Notes: a model not told the origin generated them from the letters alone. Positions 50,891 to 59,463 are shown, numbered from the stretch's first letter. The stretch: DNA of 64,000 bases from Streptomyces lavendofoliae (GCF_014649735.1 NZ_BMTP01000003.1:124001-188000), one strand, 5' to 3'. Numbers and translations: made by a program.

Positions 50891-52237
50891 TCAGGCCCGG
50901 GTGAGCGCCCAGATGCCGACGGCGAAGCAGACCAGGGCCACGAGCAGCACCGGGACCGCCACCTTCGCGGGCGGTCCCGGCCGCGGGGGCGCGGTGAGCG
51001 GGACGGACGCGACCGGGTGCGGCGCTGCGAGGTGTGGGGCGTACGGGGCGGCCGGGTTGAACGGGGTGACGGGGACCGTGGGGGTGGCCGGGGCGTGCGG
51101 GTACTCCGGTGCCGCGGGGTGCGGGGAGAAGGCCGCAGGGGCGGGCGCCGGGCCGGGCGGTGCGCCGGGCGGGCCCGCGGGTGAGGCGTGGGCGGTGCCG
51201 GAGGGCAGGGGCGCGGCGGCCGGCGGCGCGGACGCGGGTGCCGGGTGTGCGGGTGCGGGATGCGGCGCCGGGGCCTGGGCGGACGGCTGGTCCGGCGGCG
51301 CCAGGTGGAAGCTGCCCGTCTCCGAGGCGGCCGGTCCTGGCGACGATGTGAGCGGGCTGAGTGGGCCCTCGGGTCCGAATCCGTCCGGGAGCGGACCGAT
51401 CTGGTCGAAGACCTCGACCGGTTCCTCGTCGGCCGCCGGGGCGGGCAGCATCTCGACCGCGGCCGTCAGCGCCTTGCGCGCACCCGTGGCCGTACGGAAC
51501 CGGGCCTCCGGATCGGGCTGGAGCAACCCGGCGAGGACCTGCCACAGCGGCTCCGGGATGCCCTGCGGGGCGCTGGGCGTGCCGTACGCCGCGAAGTGCT
51601 CGACCAGGGCCCGCGCATCGGGCTTGCGCCCCTGCGACAGGTACAGCGCCACCAGGCCGACCGCGAACAGGTCGGCCGGGAAGTCGGGTTCCGCGCCCAT
51701 CATTTGCTCGGGCGCGAAGTAACCGGGCGTACCGAGAACGTAGTTGGTCTCGGTCAGCCGGGGTTCGCCCTTGCGCACGGAGATGCCGAAGTCGGAGAGC
51801 CGCAGGTGCGGCCGCCCCGTCCCGGTCGCCTCCAGCAGGATGTTGGCCGGTTTGATGTCGCGGTGCACGACCCCCTCCGCGTGCACCGCGGCCAGTCCGG
51901 ACAGCAGCTGGTCGAGCAGGGTGCAGACGAACCGCGGCGGCAGCGGGCCGTAGTCGCCGATGACGTGCGCCAGCGACCCGCCGGTCACCAGGTCCATGGT
52001 GAACAGGACCTTGTCGTCGTCGGCCGCCCAGCTGGCGGGCGCGAGGACGTGCGGGTGGTCGATCCTCAGCGCCTGTTCGCGCACGAAGCGCAGCAGGGTG
52101 TGCGCGTCGCTCCGCTGGAGGACCTTGGCCGCCACGTAACGGCGCCGGCGGTGGTCCCAGGCCCGCCAGACGGCGCCCACACCACCCCGCCCGACCGGGT
52201 CGATCAGCTCGTACCGCCCGGCGAAGACCTCACCCAT
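50891..52237 (-). CDS. Membrane Ser/Thr protein kinase (Hanks type)
   Basis: 448 aa from MGEVFAGRYELI (ATG 52237, GGGAG upstream). The kinase domain covers about 9-270 with all active-site motifs: GRGGVGAVWRAWD, AAK38VL, HRD127IKPAN132, D149FG and the APEQ motif of GTPGYFAPEQMMG. A Pro/Ala-rich linker of about 120 residues carries possible phosphosites, and one membrane helix ends the protein (VAVPVLLVALVCFAVGIWAL), leaving almost no external domain. It follows the HTH gene on the same strand with a 44-nt gap, so kinase and regulator may form a pair. Confidence 0.92.
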   Translation of the reverse strand: MGEVFAGRYELIDPVGRGGVGAVWRAWDHRRRRYVAAKVLQRSDAHTLLRFVREQALRIDHPHVLAPASWAADDDKVLFTMDLVTGGSLAHVIGDYGPLPPRFVCTLLDQLLSGLAAVHAEGVVHRDIKPANILLEATGTGRPHLRLSDFGISVRKGEPRLTETNYVLGTPGYFAPEQMMGAEPDFPADLFAVGLVALYLSQGRKPDARALVEHFAAYGTPSAPQGIPEPLWQVLAGLLQPDPEARFRTATGARKALTAAVEMLPAPAADEEPVEVFDQIGPLPDGFGPEGPLSPLTSSPGPAASETGSFHLAPPDQPSAQAPAPHPAPAHPAPASAPPAAAPLPSGTAHASPAGPPGAPPGPAPAPAAFSPHPAAPEYPHAPATPTVPVTPFNPAAPYAPHLAAPHPVASVPLTAPPRPGPPAKVAVPVLLVALVCFAVGIWALTRA

Positions 52238-52281
52238 CGCGCTGCGCCCGCTCCCAGTCGCCCGTCCGGTGTCCTGCTCGA

Positions 52282-52830
52282 TCAGCTCTGGTGCGACTCG
52301 TAGTGCGCGACCGCGTCCGCGGTGCGCCCGGCGCCGTACACCCGGAGGAACTCTGCCAGTTCGGGGTGGGTCGGGGCGAGGGAGTCGGCCGCGTCGATGA
52401 TGTCGCCGGCGGCCGCGACCGAGCGGAGCAGCGACTGGATCTCCCGCACCACGCGGCGCACGGTCGGCGCCCCGGAGCTGTTCGTCGTCTGGCTGGTGGC
52501 CGTGAGGACCGAGCCGCCCTGGGACTTCTTGATCTCGTCCATCCGGTCGGTGGCCTCCACCGCGCTGACGCTGCCGTCGGCGACCTGACCGGCCAGCTCC
52601 TGGAGCGCCTGCACGCGCTGGACGACCGCCGGGTTGCCGATCTTGGCGCGCTGGCCGCTCATCAGCTGGGACAGCATCGGAGCAGACAGCCCGAGGACCG
52701 CGGCGAGGCGGGCCTGGTTCAGGCCCAGGTCGTCGATGAGCCTGCGGAAGAGCGCCCCCAACGGCTCCCCGTACCAACTGCGCTGAAGCTCTCTGGCTCT
52801 CGCGGTCGCTTCCTGCTGTGCTGCATCCAT
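52282..52830 (-). CDS. Helix-turn-helix (XRE-like) regulator
   Basis: 182 aa from MDAAQQEATARARELQ (ATG 52830, GGGGAG 5 nt upstream); a longer frame reaches 52938. The HTH lies at about 34-60 (LGLNQARLAAVLGLSAPMLSQLMSGQ). The middle and C-terminal parts are helical (VRRVVREIQSLLRSVAAAGDII), ending in HYESHQS. It probably controls or is phosphorylated by the adjacent kinase; that link is inferred from the operon only. Confidence 0.82.
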   Translation of the reverse strand: MDAAQQEATARARELQRSWYGEPLGALFRRLIDDLGLNQARLAAVLGLSAPMLSQLMSGQRAKIGNPAVVQRVQALQELAGQVADGSVSAVEATDRMDEIKKSQGGSVLTATSQTTNSSGAPTVRRVVREIQSLLRSVAAAGDIIDAADSLAPTHPELAEFLRVYGAGRTADAVAHYESHQS

Positions 52831-52981
52831 TGCGTCTCCCCATCGCTTCGGTTCGCTGCTGCGAACCTCGTCCAGCATCTTACGGAGAGTGGTTGTGGAC
52901 CGGGAGTCCCAAACCTTTTGCGGGGCACCCCCCGGCACCCGGTACTCTGGTCAGCGGCACGTGCCGTGAACCGGCCGTCCC

Positions 52982-53054
52982 GGGGCCTTAGCTCAGTTGG
53001 TAGAGCGCTGTCTTTGCATGGCAGATGTCAGGGGTTCGACTCCCCTAGGCTCCA
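52982..53054 (+). tRNA. tRNA-Ala (UGC)
   Basis: 73 nt. Acceptor GGGGCCT/AGGCTCC (one G-T pair), D arm AGCTCAGTTGG, anticodon stem CTGTC/GGCAG around TTTGCAT (anticodon TGC), T arm GGGGTTCGACTCCCC. No CCA is encoded. Confidence 0.97.
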
Positions 53055-53317
53055 CGCGCACCAGACCCCTCCGATCCCGGGCAACCGGGCGGAGGGGTCT
53101 TTTCGTCGTGTCCCCGGTCCGGTCCGCTCGGATCCGGTGCCGTCCGGTCCGGTCCGGTCCTTCGCGGGGCGGCTCGCGCCTCCGGCCGCTCTCCGCCATC
53201 GCGGTGCACTCGCGCACGGACAGCGCAATCGCCGGGCTCCCGGCTTTCCGGCCTCCCGGCGGTGACGGACGCTGGCCGCAGTCCGGGCACACCCGAAGAC
53301 CGGAAGGGAACCCCTGG

Positions 53318-54979
53318 ATGGCGGTCAGGCACACCACCCGCAGTCGTACTCGTACCCGCACCCGTAGCCGCACCGGAACGCTCCTCGTCTCCACCGGGGC
53401 GCTGCTCCTGGTCGCCCACGTGGGCGGCTGGCCCCTGGCCTCCCGCCCTCCGCAGGCCACCGCCGACGGCGTGGGGCGCTCGGCGCTCGTCCTGTCCGTC
53501 ACCGTCAACAAGAAGACGCCGCGGCAGGCCGAGCGCATCGGCATCCGGGTCGGCCATCCCGTCGTCAAGCGGTACCGCCTGACCAACCGCTCGGGCGCCG
53601 ACCTCCACCGCGTCACGCTCACCGACCCGTCCGTACCGGGCAAGGCGCTGCGCTGTCCGCGCGGACAGGGCTTCTGGATGCGCGGGATGAGCTCGGTCAC
53701 CTGTACGGCGCGCTTCAGCGCCGCACCGGGGCGGCACAGTGCCACCGTGCGGGCCCGCGGCGAGATCCCGTCGCTCGGCATGCGCCCCACCGCCTCCATG
53801 GCGGCCGGTTACCAGGGCGTCACCGGAGCCCTGGCGCTCGCCGTCACGGTCACGCGGGCGGTGGCGCCCCAGGCGCTCGTCCGGTACACGATCAGCAACC
53901 CGGGCAACCGCACGGTCCACGGCGCCCGGCTCGTCGACCCCGTCCTCGGCCGGACCCCCGTCGACTGCGCCGGCCGGCCGGGGCCGCCGCAGGCCCTCGG
54001 GCCGGGCGCCGTCGCGGTGTGCGTCGCACGGCTGACCGGCCTGCGGCCCGGTACGTACCGGAGCACGCCCGAAGTGCGGGGCAGCGACCGGCTGTTCACC
54101 CTGGGCCCGACGTGCACGCGGCTCGTCCGGCCGCCGGTCCTGGTGGCCAGGGCGACCGCGCCGTTCGTGGTACGCCCCCGCCCGGTGGCGCCGCCGCCCC
54201 CGCCGCCCCCGCCCGTTCGGGCGGTGCCTCCGCCGGGTGGCGGCGGCGGTGGTGCTGGTGGTGGCGGGGTGGTGCCGCCTGGTGGAGCCGGTGGGGCGGG
54301 CGGCGGTGGTGGTGCCGCGATCGGGGGTGCCGGCGGCGTCGGCGGTGGCGGAGCAGCGGGCATCGCGGGTGCTGGTGGGGGTGCCGGTACGGGTGTTCCC
54401 GGCGGGGTCGCCGGGGCCGTAGGGGCGCCCGGGGCACCCGGGGCCCTCGGGGCGGCGGCCGCCGGCGCCGGTACCGTCCCCGGCGCGGCAGGCGCCGGAC
54501 CGGCCGCCGGAGCCGCCGTCCCGGGGCTCACCGCCCCTGGAGCCGCCGTCCCGGGGCTCACCGCCCCTGGAGCCGCCGTCCCGGGGCTCACCGCCCCTGG
54601 AGCCGCCGTGCCCGGGCTCACCGCCCCCGGTGCCACCGTTCCCGGGCTCACCGCCCCCGGTGCCACCGTTCCCGGGCTCACCGCCCCCGGCGCCACCGTT
54701 CCCGGCCTCCCGCTCCCGCCCGGCGTGGGCGTACCGCCCGGCGGCATCGGACCCGGCACCGGCCTCCCGCCCGGCACCGGCGCCGGCGTCGGCCCGCGCT
54801 CGCCCGCCGACCGGGCGCGCGAACCGTCCCCCACCGCGGAGAACCGACGGGACCGGGGCCTGACCGCACGGGCGCGGGGAACGTACCGGCGGGACGACTC
54901 CATGAGCCCGGCCGTGTTCCTGCTCCTGCTCTTCCTCCCCGCGGCGGCCCTCGTCGTGCTGGCGAGCCGCCGCCTGTGA
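53318..54979 (+). CDS. Surface protein with decapeptide and Gly-rich repeats
   Basis: 553 aa. Start ATG 53318 with GGAAGGGAA upstream. An Arg/Thr-rich N-terminus and signal-like helix (GTLLVSTGALLLVAHVGG) are followed by two DUF11/CARDB-like beta domains (about 50-150 and 170-280) with paired Cys. Then come a Pro run, a Gly-rich stretch (about 305-400) and seven decapeptides of type AAVPGLTAPG (from about 399). A hydrophobic C-terminus (MSPAVFLLLLFLPAAALVVLASRRL) ends in basic residues. There is no LPXTG/LAXTG motif; the tail looks like a plain membrane anchor. The adhesive or structural role is inference. Confidence 0.75.
   Translation: MAVRHTTRSRTRTRTRSRTGTLLVSTGALLLVAHVGGWPLASRPPQATADGVGRSALVLSVTVNKKTPRQAERIGIRVGHPVVKRYRLTNRSGADLHRVTLTDPSVPGKALRCPRGQGFWMRGMSSVTCTARFSAAPGRHSATVRARGEIPSLGMRPTASMAAGYQGVTGALALAVTVTRAVAPQALVRYTISNPGNRTVHGARLVDPVLGRTPVDCAGRPGPPQALGPGAVAVCVARLTGLRPGTYRSTPEVRGSDRLFTLGPTCTRLVRPPVLVARATAPFVVRPRPVAPPPPPPPPVRAVPPPGGGGGGAGGGGVVPPGGAGGAGGGGGAAIGGAGGVGGGGAAGIAGAGGGAGTGVPGGVAGAVGAPGAPGALGAAAAGAGTVPGAAGAGPAAGAAVPGLTAPGAAVPGLTAPGAAVPGLTAPGAAVPGLTAPGATVPGLTAPGATVPGLTAPGATVPGLPLPPGVGVPPGGIGPGTGLPPGTGAGVGPRSPADRAREPSPTAENRRDRGLTARARGTYRRDDSMSPAVFLLLLFLPAAALVVLASRRL
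54511..54710 (+). repeat. 30-bp in-frame tandem repeat
   Basis: Six full 30-bp units (54511-54690) and a partial seventh encode an elastin-like decapeptide. Units 1-3 are identical, unit 4 is intermediate, units 5-6 are near-identical to each other, indicating recent local duplication. Confidence 0.9.
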
Positions 54980-55007
54980 CGGCCCTGAAGAGAGAGGAGG
55001 CGCAGTC

Positions 55008-55772
55008 ATGGAGCATGTGATCGCGACACTGACCCTCGGGTTCCTCGCCGCGCTCATCGCCGCCGCCGCCGTGGTGGCCTGGCGTCACTTCCACCCCGTC
55101 GAGGCCGAGGACGAGGAGGGCGGCGGGGAAGTGGCCGAGTACATGTCGATGATGATCGCCCTGCTGTACGCGCTGCTCCTCGGCCTCGCCCTGGTCTCCG
55201 TCTGGGAGCTGCGGGGTGACGCGGAGGGCCACACCTCCACCGAGGCGGGCGCCCTGCACCAGATGACGGTCCTCGCGGAGGGGCTGCCCCCCGACCAGAA
55301 GAAGCGGGTCGAGTCCGTGGCCGAGCGCTACGCGGTGCACGTGGTCCGGGACGAGTGGCCCCGCATGCGGCAGGGGGCGCCACCGACCGGGACCGGATGG
55401 GACATGGTGCGGCAACTGCGCGCGGTGTCCGCCGCCCCGCCCCACGCGACCTCGTCCCAGGAAGTGACGGCCCTGGAACTGCTCGGGCAGCTCAGCGCGC
55501 TCGACGACGCCCGGCGCGGCCGTGAGGCGGTGTCCCAGGACTCCCTGTCCCCGGTGCTCTGGGCCGGCCTCTTCGTCGGGGCGATCCTCTCGATCGGCAT
55601 GCTGTTCTTCTTCGGCATCGGCCGCAGCCCCGGTCAGCTGATGATGGCCATGGGCATGGTGGTGCTCACCGTGTTCCTGGGATTGCTGATCCACTACCTG
55701 TCCACGCCCTTCGGGGACGTGATGGGCGTCAGCCCGGACCCGTTCACGCGCTACTTCCCGATGGCCGCCTGA
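55008..55772 (+). CDS. DUF4239-like membrane protein
   Basis: 254 aa with GAGAGGAGG ahead of the ATG. Four membrane segments: about 5-25, 48-66, 184-205 and 211-230, in the 2+2 arrangement of the DUF4239 (bestrophin-like) family, with the cytoplasmic central part EYMSMMIALLYALLLGLALVS and LSALDDARRGRE. It follows the repeat protein after 28 nt. The ion-channel-like role is only a family-level suggestion. Confidence 0.75.
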   Translation: MEHVIATLTLGFLAALIAAAAVVAWRHFHPVEAEDEEGGGEVAEYMSMMIALLYALLLGLALVSVWELRGDAEGHTSTEAGALHQMTVLAEGLPPDQKKRVESVAERYAVHVVRDEWPRMRQGAPPTGTGWDMVRQLRAVSAAPPHATSSQEVTALELLGQLSALDDARRGREAVSQDSLSPVLWAGLFVGAILSIGMLFFFGIGRSPGQLMMAMGMVVLTVFLGLLIHYLSTPFGDVMGVSPDPFTRYFPMAA

Positions 55773-55892
55773 GCCGTCCGGGTGGTGTTCATCGGAAGAT
55801 CTGCGCAGCGGTGGCGTTGCTCCATGGCATCCCGAGATGCGTACACATCATGAGAAAGGTATGTAGATCGCTCAACCCGAAAGCGAGGGGCC

Positions 55893-56354
55893 ATGGCTGC
55901 CGTCATCAAGGACACGCGCCCGGTCACGCACATCTGGACCGCCTTCTTCTCTCTCCTGTCCGCGATCCTCACCGCCCTCGGCCTGAAGCGCGAGCCGAAG
56001 GCCCCCGTTCCGGTGTACGCCGCCGACCCGGCCCCGGCCACCGACGCTCCGGCCGCGGTCAACCCGGCCGCCGACTCCGCCGGGCCCCGTTGCTGCGCAC
56101 CGGCCCGGGCTGACGGGCACGACGGGTACCTCCGCTCGCTGCCGCCCACGATCAAGCAGCGCATCCGGGCCGAGGCACATGGCGCCTCACCCTCCGTACG
56201 GCACCTGCCCACCGCCCCGGTTCCGTACCCGGCCGACGTCACGGACGCGACCGACCCGGCCGACCTCGCCGACCGGACCGACCTCATGGAGAAGGCCGAC
56301 CGCGCCGACGAGGCCGACCGGGTCGGCCTCGGCGATCTCGCTCTCGCCGCCTAG
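55893..56354 (+). CDS. Conserved Streptomyces protein of unknown function
   Basis: 153 aa. A short hydrophobic segment near the N-terminus (THIWTAFFSLLSAILTALGL) is followed by a disordered, Ala/Pro/Asp-rich body and the motif YLRSLPPTIKQRIRAEAHGASPS (residues about 77-99), the best-conserved looking part. The last 45 residues are very rich in Asp/Ala. Its stop codon shares the bases CTAG with the stop of the convergent gene. Confidence 0.6.
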   Translation: MAAVIKDTRPVTHIWTAFFSLLSAILTALGLKREPKAPVPVYAADPAPATDAPAAVNPAADSAGPRCCAPARADGHDGYLRSLPPTIKQRIRAEAHGASPSVRHLPTAPVPYPADVTDATDPADLADRTDLMEKADRADEADRVGLGDLALAA

Positions 56355-57067
56355 CGGCGCTCGCCGTCCGTGCCCGCGTCGGCGTCGGCTTCGGCCTCCG
56401 CCTGCTTGGCCTCCACCTCGGGGTCGAGCGCAGTCGGGCCCGTACCGTCGACGGAGGTCAGCGGAGTGCGCTCCGGGACCTCGGTGGGAGCCGGGGGCTC
56501 GACCAGCCAGTCCGGGTTGGCCTGCTTGTCCCACCACTTCCAGGCGGCGAAGGCGCCGCCGGCCAGAACGCCGAAGACCGCGAGCCTCTTGGCGATGCGG
56601 CCGGACCTGGCCCGACGCTCGTGCTTCCTCACGATCTTCTGAATGTCCTTGACCGTCACCTGACCGCGGACCGCGGCCACGGCGGCGGCGGAGCGGGCCA
56701 CTGCCTGCTCCTTGACGGGCTGAGCTGCGGCCATCGCCTGCTCCACCCGAGGCATGGTGTAGACAGCCGCCTGACGTGCGGCCTGACGGGTCCGGACCGC
56801 GGCGCGATGCGCGGCCTCGTCGACCCTCGGCGGCACATGCGGGGCGACGAGCGTGTCGTACTGGACGCGTGCCTGGGTACGAGCCTGCCGCGCGGCCTTG
56901 GAGACCTTCGGCGCGACCCTGACACGAGCCTCGTTCGCGTAGTGCTGCGCATAGTGCGCGGCCGTGTCCTTTGCCGTTCCGGCATAGGGCGCCACCACTT
57001 CCGCGGCGTGCCGCACGCTTTCCTTAGCCGAGCTGGTCGCGGCGCGCACGCTGTCCTTGCGGGTCAC
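56351..57067 (-). CDS. DUF5324-like membrane-associated protein
   Basis: 238 aa from the GTG at 57067 (codes TRKDSVRAATSSAKESVRHA) with GGAGGAGG upstream. Residues 1-130 are an Ala/Arg-rich helical region resembling apolipoprotein or LEA-type repeats (SAKESVRHAAEVVAPYAG, AAHRAAVRTRQAARQAAV). One membrane helix follows (AKRLAVFGVLAGGAFAAWKWW, about 167-187), then an acidic tail. The family is typical of Streptomyces next to the cyclophilin gene. The function is unknown. Confidence 0.75.
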   Translation of the reverse strand: MTRKDSVRAATSSAKESVRHAAEVVAPYAGTAKDTAAHYAQHYANEARVRVAPKVSKAARQARTQARVQYDTLVAPHVPPRVDEAAHRAAVRTRQAARQAAVYTMPRVEQAMAAAQPVKEQAVARSAAAVAAVRGQVTVKDIQKIVRKHERRARSGRIAKRLAVFGVLAGGAFAAWKWWDKQANPDWLVEPPAPTEVPERTPLTSVDGTGPTALDPEVEAKQAEAEADADAGTDGERR

Positions 57068-57334
57068 GGGATCCTCCTCCTCGGTGGCGGGGTCGGTTAT
57101 CGCCTTTCCGTCCTTTTTGAAATCATGCCTGCCGGTGTCCGGGTCGGCATGCGTTCCCGGGCATCCGGGGCAACCAGGGCGCGAACGGGGTGCCCGCCGG
57201 GGGCCCGGTGGCCGTGCCGCCACGGTTCGCCCTCCCGTGCGGCGCTTCGGCGGCGGCGGGCACGGCTTTCCTCGTGGGCGGCCCGTCCGTGCGAGGATCG
57301 GTGGACGTCAGAGCAGACTTACGGAAGGCACATC

Positions 57335-57868
57335 GTGGCCGAGCAGCTTTACGCCACCCTGAAGACCAATCACGGCGACATCGAGATCCGGCTCTTCCCG
57401 GACCACGCGCCGAAGACGGTCAAGAACTTCGTCGAACTCGCCAAGGGCGAGCGGGAGTGGACGAACCCGGCGACCGGGAAGAAGTCCACTGACCGCCTCT
57501 ACGACGGCACGGTCTTCCACCGCGTCATCAGCGGCTTCATGATCCAGGGCGGCGACCCGCTGGGCAACGGCACCGGCGGCCCGGGCTACGAGTTCCGCGA
57601 CGAGTTCCACCCGGAGCTCTCCTTCACCAAGCCGTACCTGCTGGCCATGGCCAACGCCGGTCCGGGCACCAACGGTTCGCAGTTCTTCATCACCGTGGCC
57701 CCCACCACATGGCTGACCGGCAAGCACACGATCTTCGGCGAGGTCGCCAACGAGGCCGGCAAGAAGGTCGTGGACGCGATCGCGGCCATCCGCACCAACC
57801 CCCGCACCGACCGCCCGGTCGACGACGTGGTCATCGAGACCGTCGAGATCGAGTACCGCAAGGCCTGA
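57335..57868 (+). CDS. ppiA: Peptidyl-prolyl cis-trans isomerase, cyclophilin A type
   Basis: 177 aa from the GTG at 57335 (codes AEQLYATLKTNHGDIEIRLF). Active-site features are intact: FHRVISGFMIQGGDP (catalytic Arg in FHRV), the GTNGSQFFITVAPT strand, and WLTGKHTIFGEV with the Trp that gives cyclosporin binding. It is cytoplasmic, with no signal peptide. It is the closest intact enzyme between the two unknown small proteins and the rhomboid gene. Confidence 0.95.
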   Translation: MAEQLYATLKTNHGDIEIRLFPDHAPKTVKNFVELAKGEREWTNPATGKKSTDRLYDGTVFHRVISGFMIQGGDPLGNGTGGPGYEFRDEFHPELSFTKPYLLAMANAGPGTNGSQFFITVAPTTWLTGKHTIFGEVANEAGKKVVDAIAAIRTNPRTDRPVDDVVIETVEIEYRKA

Positions 57869-57876
57869 TCCCCGGT

Positions 57877-57942
57877 CCGGTCCACGGTCCGCCCCGATCC
57901 GGTCCACGGTCCGCCCCGGTCCGGTCCACGGTCCGCCCCGAT
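57877..57942. repeat. Three 22-bp tandem repeats
   Basis: Unit CCGGTCCACGGTCCGCCCCG plus AT (GT in the middle copy) at 57877-57898, 57899-57920 and 57921-57942, starting 8 nt after the ppiA stop. Confidence 0.85.
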
Positions 57943-58008
57943 CCGGTCCGCGCCGGCGTCAAGGGGTCCGGCTCCTGGTGGGGCCCGGCGGCGCCGAGGG
58001 AACCTTTC

Positions 58009-58040
58009 CGCCTCGTCCGTCCGTAAGGATGGACGAGGCG
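58009..58040 (+). terminator. Terminator between ppiA and rhomboid gene
   Basis: 10-bp stem CGCCTCGTCC / GGACGAGGCG with a 12-nt loop, followed by TTGTCGTCGTTA. Confidence 0.7.
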
Positions 58041-58086
58041 TTGTCGTCGTTACGGGCAGAGGCCGAGAGGCCGACGAGGGGATCCC

Positions 58087-58950
58087 ATGGAGCAGGCGCG
58101 GTTGCCGGGTTGTTATCGCCACCCCGGCGTGGAGACGGGGGTCCGCTGCACACGCTGCGAACGGCCCATCTGTCACGCCTGCATGGTGGACGCGTCAGTG
58201 GGCTTCCAGTGCCCCGAGTGCGTGCGCGACGGTTCGGGCACCGGGCACTCGCGCGCCGCCAACCAGCCGCGCACGATCGCCGGGGGCCGGATCACGGCCG
58301 GTCATCCGCACGTGGTCACCCATGTCCTGATCGGCCTGAACCTGCTGGTGTTCCTGCTCGGCAGGGTGAATCCGGCGCTCGTGGACGAGACGGTGCTCAT
58401 CGGCTTCGCCTTCGACCCGGATCTCGGCCGGGTGGTCGGTGTCGCGGACGGAGAGTGGTACCGGCTGGTGACCTCGATGTTCCTGCACCAGGAGATCTGG
58501 CACATCGCCGGCAACATGCTGCTGCTGTGGCTGCTCGGCGGCACCCTGGAGGCGGAGCTCGGACGGGCCAGGTACCTGACGCTCTACCTGCTCTCCGGTC
58601 TGGCCGGCAGCGCCTTCACCTACCTCATCGCCGCGGAGAACCAGGGGTCGCTCGGAGCCTCGGGCGCCATCTACGGTCTGCTGGGCGCCACGGTGGTCCT
58701 GATGCGCCGGCTCAACCGCGACATGCGGCCGATCATCGCCCTGGTGGCGATCAACCTGGTGATCACCTTCGCGCGGGACGGGATCGCCTGGGAGGCGCAC
58801 GTCGGCGGACTGATCGCCGGGCTGGTGATCGCGTACGCCATGGTGACCGGCCCCCGGGAGCGGCGAGCCCTGGTGCAGGCTGCGGCATGCGCGCTGGTCC
58901 TGCTACTGGCCCTGGTGACCGTGATTCTGAGGACAGCCGCGCTCACCTGA
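58087..58950 (+). CDS. Rhomboid-family intramembrane serine protease with N-terminal zinc finger
   Basis: 287 aa. Residues 9-45 form a B-box-like zinc module (C9, H12, C21, C24, C29/C32, C42, C45). Six to seven membrane helices follow. The catalytic Ser192 is in GASGAIYGL, the His238 in WEAHVGGLIAG, and the HxxxN motif is WHIAGNMLLLW. Activity as a protease is therefore likely. The substrate is unknown. It is followed by a DnaA-box cluster. Confidence 0.93.
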   Translation: MEQARLPGCYRHPGVETGVRCTRCERPICHACMVDASVGFQCPECVRDGSGTGHSRAANQPRTIAGGRITAGHPHVVTHVLIGLNLLVFLLGRVNPALVDETVLIGFAFDPDLGRVVGVADGEWYRLVTSMFLHQEIWHIAGNMLLLWLLGGTLEAELGRARYLTLYLLSGLAGSAFTYLIAAENQGSLGASGAIYGLLGATVVLMRRLNRDMRPIIALVAINLVITFARDGIAWEAHVGGLIAGLVIAYAMVTGPRERRALVQAAACALVLLLALVTVILRTAALT

Positions 58951-58969
58951 GCGACGATTGTCCCCATCG

Positions 58970-59172
58970 TTGTCCACAGCATGTGTTCGAACTTGAGCAA
59001 GGCGTGGGGAACATGTGTGCCTCTCGCCCCTGACCTGCGCTTTCACAAAAAGGGTCAGGGGCTCGCCGGGGCGCGTGGACGGTCGGCTGCGATCACATCG
59101 GCGTCAACCCGATGCAAGTTATCCACAGATCGTCTGACCTTTTCCACTCGCTGTGCACAACGCTGTGGATAA
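58970..59172. promoter_or_regulatory. DnaA-box cluster outside oriC
   Basis: Three perfect boxes: TTGTCCACA 58970-58978 (plus), TTATCCACA 59119-59127 (plus) and TTATCCACA 59164-59172 (minus). A one-mismatch TTGTGCACA lies at 59152-59160 (minus). The rhomboid gene and crgA converge on this 255-nt gap, so no promoter is expected in it. Clusters of DnaA boxes near oriC that titrate DnaA are established in S. coelicolor (D78, H69, H24); this may be the counterpart of one of them. Confidence 0.75.
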
Positions 59173-59205
59173 CTCAGGGCAGGGCTTGACGCCGGCTCGG
59201 GGCCG

Positions 59206-59463
59206 CTACTTCCACTGTGTGGAGACGCCGAAGCCGGCCGCGATGAAGCCGAAGCCGACGACGATGTTGAGGTTCCCGAGCGACTTGACGGGCAGGGACC
59301 CGTCGGTGACGTAGAAGACCACGATCCAGGCGAGCCCGATGGCGAACAGCGCCAGCATCACGGGAGCCACCCAGCTGCGGCTGGTCAGCTTGATGTTGGT
59401 CGCCTGCTTCGCGGACGGCGGCGGCGTGAACTCGGCCTTCTTGCGGATACGTGACTTCGGCAC
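59206..59463 (-). CDS. crgA: Cell-division inhibitor/coordinator CrgA
   Basis: 85 aa. Cytoplasmic start [20 protein letters not shown], then two membrane helices ([22 protein letters not shown] and [18 protein letters not shown]) ending in QWK, exactly the CrgA architecture. It interacts with FtsZ and wall-synthesis proteins and delays septation in aerial hyphae (family knowledge). It is divergent from the DUF881 gene. Confidence 0.96.
   Translation of the reverse strand: MPKSRIRKKAEFTPPPSAKQATNIKLTSRSWVAPVMLALFAIGLAWIVVFYVTDGSLPVKSLGNLNIVVGFGFIAAGFGVSTQWK

Noticed and set aside
52953..52965. CGGCACGTGCCG dyad as an eighth parS
   Set aside because: It matches only the CACGTG centre; the GTTT/AAAC arms are missing.
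54511..54710. Regular 30-bp repeats as a CRISPR array
   Set aside because: No spacers; units are contiguous and in frame inside a coding sequence.
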